DNA of 19,187 bases from Anaerolineales bacterium UBA2317 (GTDB lineage: Bacteria > Chloroflexota > Anaerolineae > Anaerolineales > Villigracilaceae), in NCBI GenBank assembly GCA_002345215.1, contig DDVH01000030.1:1-19187 (forward strand), read 5' to 3'. The translations under genes and the position numbers were made by a program. Positions 12,850 to 19,187 of this stretch are shown in pieces (within the stretch, counting starts at the first letter, position 1; each line of letters starts with the position of its first letter). The notes under the pieces were generated by a model, which was given only the letters and a program-made list of their open reading frames with translations, ran no database searches and was not told the origin of the DNA.

Positions 12850-13715
12850 ATCATAACCTGATTTTCACCTTTGTGTGTGAGGTGTAGATAGGTTAAATCC
12901 AGTGCGGTTTTCAGTAAGGTTTGAGAAATCGCCGAAATAAAAGCCATAATGGGGAAGAAGATACAGGCAAATACAACACTGACCCAGATTAATATCTCAC
13001 TTCCAGTTTCTGAAAAAATGGGGAACGCCATTAATGGAATAAACATTGGAAACATTAAGAAACTAGAAATAAGCGTAACGCCAAAGTAAACAATGACTGT
13101 GATTATTATATATTTCCAAATATGGTCGCGCACGATTTCAAAGCCGCGTTTGACTGCATCCCAAGCACTTAAATTTTCGGTAATCACGGCAGTATGCGCG
13201 GCTTCCAAAACCCCGATAACAAGAAACATAAAAGGCGTTAGAAAAATCATAATAGGCTGTAAACACAAAGAAGCCAATCCCATTGTGACCATCGTTGCCA
13301 CGAAAACAAAAGCAAAAAAGATAGCGAAGATTAATCCAACAGAGAATTGGATAATGACAAAAACACCAAGTTGACGCCAAAAATATTCACGGCTGTCTTG
13401 TAATAGATCTATAAATTTTAATGAACCTTCGCCTCGTTCAGCACGGACAATACCTAACGTCACTGCTGAAAGGGCGAAGACTTGTATAAATGTGAAAGCA
13501 ATTGTGATAATGAAAGAGAAAAAGAAAAAACTAAGTGTGACCAATGCATTGATTTCTGAAGTTTGTGTCTCATCAAAGAAGTAGAGAAACAAAAACATAA
13601 CAGGAATCATAGCAAATGAAATAATTAATGGAATTGTAAGTATTCCCCAAAATACTTTATGCTTCCATGTGATTTGAAATGTACTGGTTAAGATGTTGCC
13701 ATAATCAAAGTTCAT
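12846..13715 (-). CDS. Multi-span membrane protein, first gene of the FHA/PP2C unit
   Basis: 289 residues from the ATG at 13715 (MNFDYGNILTSTFQITWKHKVFWG). It is paralogous to the next gene: same N-terminal MNFD...ITWKxKxxWG, GIVRAERGEG after the third hydrophobic segment, an amphipathic AWDAVKRGFEIVRDHIWK, and a C-terminal LDLTYLHLTHKGE. At least five hydrophobic segments are visible. No catalytic motif is recognised. The 13715 start is chosen because GGGAG lies 5 nt before it; a TTG at 13727 is in frame but would overlap that ribosome binding site. It follows guaA by 49 nt, so whether it has its own promoter or is read from the guaA transcript is unclear. Confidence 0.78.
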   Translation of the reverse strand: MNFDYGNILTSTFQITWKHKVFWGILTIPLIISFAMIPVMFLFLYFFDETQTSEINALVTLSFFFFSFIITIAFTFIQVFALSAVTLGIVRAERGEGSLKFIDLLQDSREYFWRQLGVFVIIQFSVGLIFAIFFAFVFVATMVTMGLASLCLQPIMIFLTPFMFLVIGVLEAAHTAVITENLSAWDAVKRGFEIVRDHIWKYIIITVIVYFGVTLISSFLMFPMFIPLMAFPIFSETGSEILIWVSVVFACIFFPIMAFISAISQTLLKTALDLTYLHLTHKGENQVMI

Positions 13716-13728
13716 ATCATCTCCCAAT

Positions 13729-13756
13729 AATCATAAATCCAAAATCGTAAATCAAA
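13729..13756. repeat. Tandem 14-nt phrase between guaA and the membrane-protein gene
   Basis: AATCATAAATCCAA is followed directly by AATCGTAAATCAAA (12 of 14 identical). On the minus strand this gives a T-rich GATTTACGATTTNGGATTTATGATT pattern. It fills most of the 49-nt gap. It could be a slippage product or a remnant of a short-phrase repeat; no hairpin or promoter is clear. Confidence 0.5.
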
Positions 13757-13764
13757 AATTGAAA

Positions 13765-15339
13765 TCATTCCCATTCAATTGTGGCTGGCGGTTTGCTAGT
13801 AACATCATACACCACGCGGTTTATTCCTTCCACTTCGTTCACAATACGGCTCGACACTTTTGCAAGCAAATCGTATGGCAAACGCGCCCAATCGGCTGTC
13901 ATAAAATCATCTGTCGTCACGGCTCGAATCGCAACGGCTTCTTGATAAGTTCTTCCGTCACCCATCACACCAACAGATTTCACTGGCAACAAAACCATAA
14001 ACGCTTGTGATGTTTTTCCATGCTTGCCTAAAAATCCCGCACTTAATAATTCATCTTGTAAAATTTTATCGGCGGCACGTAATCTCGCCACACGTTCACG
14101 TGTGATTTCTCCTAAGCATCGCACAGTCAGTCCAGGTCCCGGAAAAGGTTGTCGCCACACTAAATTTTCATTCAAACCCAATGCTTCGCCAACCAAACGT
14201 ACTTCATCTTTGAATAACATTCTCAACGGCTCTACTAATTCAAATGACATGTCTTCGGGTAAGCCACCCACGTTGTGATGCGTTTTTATTTTTTCAGATT
14301 TACTGCTTTTAGACGCAGACGATTCAACCACGTCGGGGTAAATTGTTCCTTGCACCAGAAACTTGACATCACTCCCGAGTCTTTTTGACTCACGCTCAAA
14401 GATGCGGATAAATTTTTCCCCGACAACTTTTCTTTTCTGTTCAGGGTCAGTTATCCCTGAGAGCGAAGCGAGGAATTCATCACTTGCATCAATGGTGATT
14501 AATTCAGCACCAAGTCCATCACGAAACGCGGAGGCAACTTCTGCACCTTCGTTATGACGAAGCAAACCAGTATCCACAAACATGCAAATGAGTTGATCAC
14601 CGATGGCTTTGTGAACCAACGCCGCCGCGACAGATGAATCCACGCCACCTGAAACCGCCGCAAGAACTTTGTTATCGCCAACTTGCTGACGAATCTTTTT
14701 TACACTTTCATCAATAATCGAATTTGGAGTCCAACTTGGATTCACATTGCAAATATCAACCACAAAATGTTTGATTAACGCAATTCCATTTTTTGTATGA
14801 TGCACTTCTGGATGAAATTGCACACCAAAATATTTTTTTTCTAAATTCCCCATCGCCGCATACGGACTATTTTCACTTTTTGCCAATGAAATAAAACCTT
14901 GTGGCAATTGAGTTACTTTATCACCATGAGACATCCATACTGTTGATAATGAAGAAAGTAGGGGCAGGGTCTTCCTGCCCTCGGGCGAGATTACCTCGCC
15001 CCTACCATTAATTAATTCAATTTCAGCAAACCCATATTCTCTTTCAGAAGATGGATTCACTTTTCCGCCCAATGCATGAGTTAAGGCTTGCATTCCGTAG
15101 CAAATTCCCAAAATGGGTAAACCTGAATCAAAAATAAAATTTTGAATAAATGGAGCATTCTCTTCATAAACAGATTTTGGTCCGCCTGAAAGAATAAACC
15201 CTTTAGGATTGATTGAAAATATTTTTTCTTGTGCGGCATCCCACGGAAATAATTCACAATACACATTTGATTCACGCACACGTCGCGCAATGATTTGTGC
15301 ATATTGTGAGCCGAAATCGAGGATGGCGATAGAATCCAT
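13765..15339 (-). CDS. guaA: GMP synthase (glutamine-hydrolysing), with an in-frame palindromic insert
   Basis: 524 residues. The N-terminal class I glutamine amidotransferase domain has GICYGMQ (nucleophile Cys80) and FHPEVHH (His177, Glu179). The ATP-pyrophosphatase domain has the P-loop SGGVDSS (230-236), and the C-terminal dimerisation domain has QPFPGPGL and ends PPATIEWE, as is usual. It converts XMP to GMP with Gln and ATP. Residues 112-128 (GRGEVISPEGRKTLPLL) are encoded by the 48-bp palindromic repeat at 14958-15005, which lies in a loop of variable length between AEIEL and WMSHGD. All catalytic blocks are intact, so the enzyme should work. It starts 4 nt after the HIT gene stop. There is no strong Shine-Dalgarno. 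Confidence 0.97.
   Translation of the reverse strand: MDSIAILDFGSQYAQIIARRVRESNVYCELFPWDAAQEKIFSINPKGFILSGGPKSVYEENAPFIQNFIFDSGLPILGICYGMQALTHALGGKVNPSSEREYGFAEIELINGRGEVISPEGRKTLPLLSSLSTVWMSHGDKVTQLPQGFISLAKSENSPYAAMGNLEKKYFGVQFHPEVHHTKNGIALIKHFVVDICNVNPSWTPNSIIDESVKKIRQQVGDNKVLAAVSGGVDSSVAAALVHKAIGDQLICMFVDTGLLRHNEGAEVASAFRDGLGAELITIDASDEFLASLSGITDPEQKRKVVGEKFIRIFERESKRLGSDVKFLVQGTIYPDVVESSASKSSKSEKIKTHHNVGGLPEDMSFELVEPLRMLFKDEVRLVGEALGLNENLVWRQPFPGPGLTVRCLGEITRERVARLRAADKILQDELLSAGFLGKHGKTSQAFMVLLPVKSVGVMGDGRTYQEAVAIRAVTTDDFMTADWARLPYDLLAKVSSRIVNEVEGINRVVYDVTSKPPATIEWE
14958..15005. repeat. 48-bp double-hairpin repeat inside guaA, in frame
   Basis: The outer ends GTAGGGGC and GCCCCTAC are inverted repeats identical to the ends of the 28-bp palindrome at 2224-2251. 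Inside are two small hairpins: GGGCAGG-GTCTT-CCTGCCC and GGGCGAG-ATTAC-CTCGCCC. The length is 16 codons exactly, and neither strand's guaA frame is interrupted. Removing it would leave a continuous frame reading INVSSLSTVW at the junction. Confidence 0.85.
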
Positions 15340-15343
15340 AAAT

Positions 15344-15688
15344 TTAATCCGATATCAAATGAAAATGTAAATGTGGAAAATCTTGATAGTCACCGCCATT
15401 GACAATAAGGCGATATGCTTTCAAATCAAATTCTTTGACGAGGCTTTGAACAGTAGAATATAAATCTGTTAAGAAAGTTGTATCGCTTGGGTCGAGAGTG
15501 GCAAGCGAATCAATTTGTTTTTTGGGAACAATCAACACATGAAATGTATAACTTGGCTTTGGATGATGAAATGCGATTAATGTTGAAGTCTCTTGTAAGC
15601 GTTTTACAGGAATAACAAAACTCATATAAGTAAAAATCCATCCTATCAGATAGGTAACGAATCGAAGACGAAGAATTTTACGAATCAT
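15344..15688 (-). CDS. HIT-family (histidine triad) protein with hydrophobic N-terminus
   Basis: 114 residues. The C-terminal HLHFHLISD carries the histidine triad (His106, His108, His110), and VLIVPKKQIDSL is the conserved strand-helix junction of HIT hydrolases, which act on nucleotide phosphoramidates and related compounds. The usual N-terminal CxxC zinc motif is absent. Instead residues 9-27 are hydrophobic (RFVTYLIGWIFTYMSFVIP), which may be a membrane segment or an unrelated upstream extension; Met22 is an alternative start. AGGGA is 10 nt before the ATG. It ends 4 nt before guaA and is probably co-transcribed with it. The purine-nucleotide neighbours fit a nucleotide-related role but do not define it. 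Confidence 0.75.
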   Translation of the reverse strand: MIRKILRLRFVTYLIGWIFTYMSFVIPVKRLQETSTLIAFHHPKPSYTFHVLIVPKKQIDSLATLDPSDTTFLTDLYSTVQSLVKEFDLKAYRLIVNGGDYQDFPHLHFHLISD

Positions 15689-15741
15689 CGCGAAGCATCC
15701 CTGCGGGACGTTTTACAAAATATACAAGTTGCAGGTCGAAA

Positions 15742-15783
15742 GTCACAAGTCAAACCTGAGACCTGTAACCTTTGACTTGTGAC
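15742..15783. repeat. Inverted repeat after xpt, GTCACAAGTCAAA...TTTGACTTGTGAC
   Basis: Two perfect 13-nt arms (15742-15754, 15771-15783) flank a 16-nt loop made of similar phrases (CCTGAGACCTGTAACC). It starts 2 nt beyond the xpt stop. On the minus strand the stem is followed only by TTTCG, so it is at best a weak terminator. The remaining gap to the HIT gene (15689-15741) is AT-rich with GCGAAGCATCCCTGCGGGAC directly before the HIT start. Confidence 0.65.
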
Positions 15784-15785
15784 CA

Positions 15786-16358
15786 TTAATCCACAAACTC
15801 AATCTTGCCATCTTCCATAGACTTAATGCAAGCAATTGATTCAATCGGCACACCCAGTGGTGATAAAACATCACGCCCACCTTCAAATATTTTTTCAATC
15901 AAAGTGCCAATCCCAACCACTTTAGACCCAGAGGCTTCTGCCAAACGCACCAAACCTAAAATCGTTTGTCCGCTGGCGAGAAAATCATCAATGATTAATA
16001 CTTTTTCGTTGTTAGCAAGATATTCAGGTGAAACAATCAACTCCACCATACGACCCTTTGTGTGTGATGGCGCTAGAGTCAAATACACTTGGTCTGGCAT
16101 CGTAATCGGTTTTGTCTTACGAGCATACACAACAGGTAAATTCAAATGGATAGCCGTTGTCAGTGCTGGTGCAATACCAGAAATTTCAGCCGTTAAAATT
16201 TTAGTCGCACCCACATTGGCAAAACGTTTTGCAAATTCACGCCCACAGGCTTCCATCAGTTTTGGGTCAACCTGATGATTGACAAAACTATCTACTTTCA
16301 AAATTCCATTGCCGAGATTCTTGCCATCCTTCAAAATACGTTCTTGCAATTCATTCAT
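15786..16358 (-). CDS. xpt: Xanthine phosphoribosyltransferase
   Basis: 190 residues. It follows the Xpt/PurR-type PRTase pattern: MNELQERILKDGKNLGNGILKVDSF at the N-terminus, TAEISGIAPA, ARKTKPITMPDQVY, and the PRPP-binding loop VLIIDDFLASGQT (about 120-132). It converts xanthine and PRPP to XMP, which GuaA (encoded about 0.5 kb away on the same strand) turns into GMP. The ATG at 16358 is chosen because GGAG lies 5 nt upstream; a GTG two codons earlier overlaps that site. I looked for a purine riboswitch in the upstream 113 nt and saw no matching core (no TATAAGG...CTACC-type helix set). Confidence 0.95.
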   Translation of the reverse strand: MNELQERILKDGKNLGNGILKVDSFVNHQVDPKLMEACGREFAKRFANVGATKILTAEISGIAPALTTAIHLNLPVVYARKTKPITMPDQVYLTLAPSHTKGRMVELIVSPEYLANNEKVLIIDDFLASGQTILGLVRLAEASGSKVVGIGTLIEKIFEGGRDVLSPLGVPIESIACIKSMEDGKIEFVD

Positions 16359-16458
16359 ACTCACTCCGTTTGACTAGACAGGTTTATTTTGATTTTACCA
16401 TTTACAAATGACGATTTTCATAACTTATCCGCCATTAATTCATCAAAAATCTCTGTGA

Positions 16459-16464
16459 TAGAAT
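16459..16464 (+). promoter_or_regulatory. Candidate -10 box of maf, leaderless arrangement
   Basis: TAGAAT ends 7 nt before the GTG start of maf and no Shine-Dalgarno is present. The -35 region is weak. It is the plus-strand promoter of a 113-nt divergent gap shared with xpt, in which no other signal is clear. Confidence 0.35.
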
Positions 16465-16471
16465 CTCGCCT

Positions 16472-17155
16472 GTGATTGATTTGATTCTAGCATCCGCTTC
16501 ACCCCGTAGGCGACAATTGTTTGCGCTGGGGAACTGGAACTTTGAGGTCATCGTCTCAGCTGTGGATGAAACGCCATTGGAAAATGAGTCGGCGCGGGAA
16601 TATGTTTCACGATTGGCAAAAGATAAGGCTTTGGCAATCAGGTCGAAGGTTAAGAAAGAGGCGGTCATCATCGGCTCGGATACAACGGTGGTAGATGGTC
16701 AAGAAATTCTTGGAAAACCGATTGATGAATCTGATGCTGAAAGAATATTGAAACAATTACGCGGAAAGAATCATCAAGTGCTGACGGGTATTGCGATATA
16801 TCGCGTCAGTGATGAAAAATTGGTAACTGATTTATGTATAACAAATGTGCCGATGCGAAATTATAGTGATGCTGAAATTTTGGCTTACATCCAAACTGGT
16901 GACCCGATGGATAAGGCTGGTGCGTATGCGATTCAACATGCAGAATTTAACCCCATCCAATCTTTAAGTGGATGTTATGCGGGTGTGATGGGTTTGCCGA
17001 TGTGTCACATCGTGCGTGGATTAAGAGAATTTGATATTTTTCCAAATGCGAATGTGCCTGTGAGTTGTCAATCACTTTTGAATTATGATTGTGACGTAAC
17101 AAAAGAGATTTTGAATAACAAGACTTCCGAGGTTTTGAAAACCTCGGAAGTCTAG
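16472..17155 (+). CDS. maf: Maf-family nucleoside triphosphate pyrophosphatase
   Basis: 227 residues with a GTG start (no in-frame ATG before the ASASPRR block). It shows LILASASPRRRQL (3-16), VDETP (31-35), LAKDKA (48-53), IIGSDTTVV (67-74), GKPID (81-85) and HQVLTGI (101-107), all Maf signatures, then GDPMDKAGAYAIQ. Maf enzymes hydrolyse dTTP, UTP or modified pyrimidine nucleotides to monophosphates. The tail VPVSCQSLLNYDCDVTKEIL (196-214) resembles the extended Cys-containing tails of Chloroflexota Maf proteins as I remember them. The last 11 residues, KTSEVLKTSEV, and the first base of the stop come from the palindrome at 17121-17153. The stop overlaps the ribosome binding site of the PBP gene. 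Confidence 0.92.
   Translation: MIDLILASASPRRRQLFALGNWNFEVIVSAVDETPLENESAREYVSRLAKDKALAIRSKVKKEAVIIGSDTTVVDGQEILGKPIDESDAERILKQLRGKNHQVLTGIAIYRVSDEKLVTDLCITNVPMRNYSDAEILAYIQTGDPMDKAGAYAIQHAEFNPIQSLSGCYAGVMGLPMCHIVRGLREFDIFPNANVPVSCQSLLNYDCDVTKEILNNKTSEVLKTSEV
17121..17153. repeat. 33-bp palindrome encoding the Maf C-terminus
   Basis: Two perfect 16-nt arms (AGACTTCCGAGGTTTT and its complement) flank a single central G. Because of the reading frame, both arms encode the same five residues, giving KTSEV-L-KTSEV, and the last base is the T of the TAG stop. No T-run follows, and the next gene starts 13 nt later, so it is unlikely to terminate transcription fully. Confidence 0.85.
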
Positions 17156-17165
17156 AGGAAAAAGA

Positions 17166-19187
17166 ATGAAGTCATATCGTTGGTTAAATTTTGTTTTGAT
17201 AATGTTAATTCTGGTTGCTTGTTCTTCTAACAATGGAGGCGGCATATCTGAAATTTTTGCAACGGATACTCCCCTACCCACTGCAAAAGTAGATGTGACC
17301 CCCGCGCCAGATGCTCAAGCGGCAGTGACTTCATTTTTTGATTTGTTGAAAGAAAATGATTATGAAAGTATGTATGCCATGCTTTCACAAGCCAGCCGTG
17401 ATGGCATCACACTTGAAGATTTTTCAAAACGCTGGGTTGATGCTTTGAATGAAATGAGTGCTGGTGATTTTGAGGTGGTCATTACTTCATCACAAATTAG
17501 CCCGCGCGATGCAGAAGTTAGTTATAGCATTACATATCAAACTGCATTGGCAGGTGATATTCAACGCGATATTGTGATGCGTCTTAAAAATGAAGATAGT
17601 AATTGGAAAGTGCAATGGGATGATGCTTTAATTTTGCCTGAATTAGCAGGTGGAAATCAACTTGCTATGGAATACAGCGTCCCTGCTCGCGGCGATATTT
17701 ATGATAAAGAAGGTCTGCCGATTGTTACGCAATCTGCCGCATTAGCATTTGGGATTGATACAGGTGCAATCAACCCTGATTTACGCAACACCTTGACGGC
17801 TGAACTAGGTTTGTTATGTGGCTTTGACCCACTTAACATTGAAAATCAAATTGACGCGGCTGGACCTGGTTGGTATTTGCCGATGTGTGAAGCAACTCGT
17901 GCCGAAGCCCAAAGATTACTCTCCATCAACCCCGGCGGACTTGTCGTTCAAGAATATGAATCTCGCTATTATGCACAAAGTGGGCTTGCTCCACAAGTTG
18001 TTGGTTATACACTCCCAATCTCTGCCGAACAATATGATGATTTTAGACGAAGAGGCTATAACGGGAGTGAACGTATCGGGCAAGATGGTATTGAAGCTTG
18101 GGCTGAAGATTACTTAGCCGGTAAACACGGAGGCATTTTGCGTGTGGTTAGCCCGACTGGACAAATTATTTCTACATTGGGGCAAAGTAGTCCAGAGCCA
18201 GCAGATTCGGTGTACTTAACGATTGATAGCAATTTACAAAGTTATGCCCAAAGAGCACTTGAGTTTTTCCGTGGTGCCATTGTTGTGATGGAAGTGGATA
18301 CCGGCAAAATTTTAGCCATGGCATCTAGCCCTGAGTTTGACCCAAATTATTTTGCACCTAATAACCCTAACAATCAAGGGATAACCGATATGCTCAATGC
18401 AGGTGGAACACTTAATCGTGCCACGCAAGGGCAATATCCGCTTGGTTCAGTTTTCAAAATTATTACTATGGCGGCTGGGTTAGAAAGTGGTTTGTATCTA
18501 GCCGATTCTCCATATGATTGTCAGTATGAATTTACAGAAGTAGAAGGTTTTACCTTATACGACTGGACGTATGATTATTGCCAACAAGCATTATCACGAG
18601 GTGATGCCTGTAATACATCAACAACTACACCCTCTGGCTTGCTGACTTTACAAGAAGGGTTGATGCGTTCTTGTAATCCATACTTCTGGCATATTGGAAA
18701 TGATTTATACACAAATTGGCAACGCCCCAATGATATTGCTAATATGGCACGTGGATTTGGGCTTGGCTCAGTAACCGGTATTGAACAATTGCCAGAAGCC
18801 GCCGGGCAAATTTTAGACCCAGCCAGCCAAGTGGATGCAGTTAATCAAGCCATTGGTCAAGGGGATGTGCAAGTGACACCTTTGCAAGTAGCTCGCTTCA
18901 CAGCCGCAATTGCAAACGGTGGCACGTTATATCGTCCACAAATTGTAGAAAGAATTCAACCTGTAGATGGTGACCCAATCCTCGTCTTCCGTCCAGAAGC
19001 AAATGACACACTTCCAGTGCGAGCCGAAAACTTAGCAGTGATTCAAGAAGCGATGTTTATGGTCACAAACTTCAATCGCGGAACAGCGCGTAATAACATT
19101 CGCGGCATTCAATTTGATACAGCCGGCAAAACCGGTACAGCCGAATCAGGAAGTGGTTTGCCTCATGCTTGGTTTGCAGGTTACACA
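17166..19187 (+). CDS. Class B penicillin-binding protein, lipoprotein with NTF2-like (MecA_N) domain; C-terminus cut
   Basis: 674 codons are present with no stop. A signal peptide with lipobox LVAC (lipidated Cys19) is followed by an NTF2-like MecA_N domain (about 48-155: AAVTSFFDLLKENDYESMY, WKVQWDDALILPEL). Next is the PBP dimerisation domain (about 165-340: VPARGDIYDKEGLPI). The transpeptidase domain has all three catalytic motifs: SVFK with nucleophile Ser428, SCN at 502-504 and KTGTA at 655-659. It cross-links peptidoglycan on the outer face of the membrane. The layout matches S. aureus PBP2a and B. subtilis PbpC. A Cys-containing insertion (about 456-490) precedes the SxN motif. GAGG lies 7 nt before the ATG and overlaps the maf stop, so it is probably co-transcribed with maf. 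Confidence 0.94.
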   Translation, partial: MKSYRWLNFVLIMLILVACSSNNGGGISEIFATDTPLPTAKVDVTPAPDAQAAVTSFFDLLKENDYESMYAMLSQASRDGITLEDFSKRWVDALNEMSAGDFEVVITSSQISPRDAEVSYSITYQTALAGDIQRDIVMRLKNEDSNWKVQWDDALILPELAGGNQLAMEYSVPARGDIYDKEGLPIVTQSAALAFGIDTGAINPDLRNTLTAELGLLCGFDPLNIENQIDAAGPGWYLPMCEATRAEAQRLLSINPGGLVVQEYESRYYAQSGLAPQVVGYTLPISAEQYDDFRRRGYNGSERIGQDGIEAWAEDYLAGKHGGILRVVSPTGQIISTLGQSSPEPADSVYLTIDSNLQSYAQRALEFFRGAIVVMEVDTGKILAMASSPEFDPNYFAPNNPNNQGITDMLNAGGTLNRATQGQYPLGSVFKIITMAAGLESGLYLADSPYDCQYEFTEVEGFTLYDWTYDYCQQALSRGDACNTSTTTPSGLLTLQEGLMRSCNPYFWHIGNDLYTNWQRPNDIANMARGFGLGSVTGIEQLPEAAGQILDPASQVDAVNQAIGQGDVQVTPLQVARFTAAIANGGTLYRPQIVERIQPVDGDPILVFRPEANDTLPVRAENLAVIQEAMFMVTNFNRGTARNNIRGIQFDTAGKTGTAESGSGLPHAWFAGYT

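Noticed and set aside
16359..16471. A purine riboswitch upstream of xpt
   Set aside because: I looked for the conserved three-way-junction core on the minus strand and did not find it; the gap is also short.

Overview
The window looks like a chromosomal stretch from a member of the Chloroflexota, most plausibly Anaerolineae-like. This is inferred from gene content and style, not from a marker gene. The sequence is moderately AT-rich. It has several predicted lipoproteins, including a Tat-lipoprotein MsrP and a lipoprotein-type class B penicillin-binding protein, which fits a single-membrane envelope. It also has an unusual density of short perfect or near-perfect palindromes at gene ends. Coding density is high and most genes are on the minus strand. 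There is no rRNA, tRNA, CRISPR array, insertion sequence or phage gene that I can support, and no gene-free stretch longer than 300 bases.

Layout. 1-248 (-): start of a deoxynucleoside kinase, cut by the window edge. 408-1208 (-): membrane-anchored DsbA-like thioredoxin-fold protein. 1316-1543 (+): 75-residue membrane protein. 1540-3211 (-): msrP-msrQ, a periplasm-type methionine sulfoxide repair pair. 3292-4352 (-): an S51 (cyanophycinase/peptidase E-like) hydrolase followed by a STAS-domain protein. 4447-5088 (-): lipoprotein. 5143-8322 (-): ZIP metal transporter and then ComEC, 9 nt apart. 8396-8992 (+): PlsY-like acyltransferase. 9056-13715 (-): a tightly packed four-gene unit of two paralogous multi-span membrane proteins, an FHA-domain single-span protein and a PP2C phosphatase. 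13765-15688 (-): HIT-family protein and guaA. 15786-16358 (-): xpt. 16472 to the end (+): maf and a class B PBP with an NTF2-like (MecA_N-type) N-terminal domain, cut by the window edge.

How the genes group. guaA and xpt both feed GMP (de novo/salvage). DsbA-like and MsrPQ are envelope redox/repair functions. FHA plus PP2C marks a Ser/Thr phosphorylation signalling module at the membrane whose kinase is not in the window. maf and the PBP share a junction in which the maf stop overlaps the PBP ribosome binding site.

The most notable non-gene signal is a set of palindromic elements at 326-390, 2224-2251, 4368-4396, 8982-9051, 12817-12849, 14958-15005, 15742-15783 and 17121-17153. Two are intrinsic terminators built on one shared sequence. 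One is inserted in frame inside guaA. One encodes the last 11 residues of Maf. One carries a possible start codon of msrQ, and one carries the plsY stop. Several genes also have a -10 hexamer 6-9 nt before an SD-less start codon, suggesting leaderless mRNAs. I found no wholly new multi-gene system; the FHA/PP2C/membrane-paralogue cassette and the coding palindromes are the best leads.
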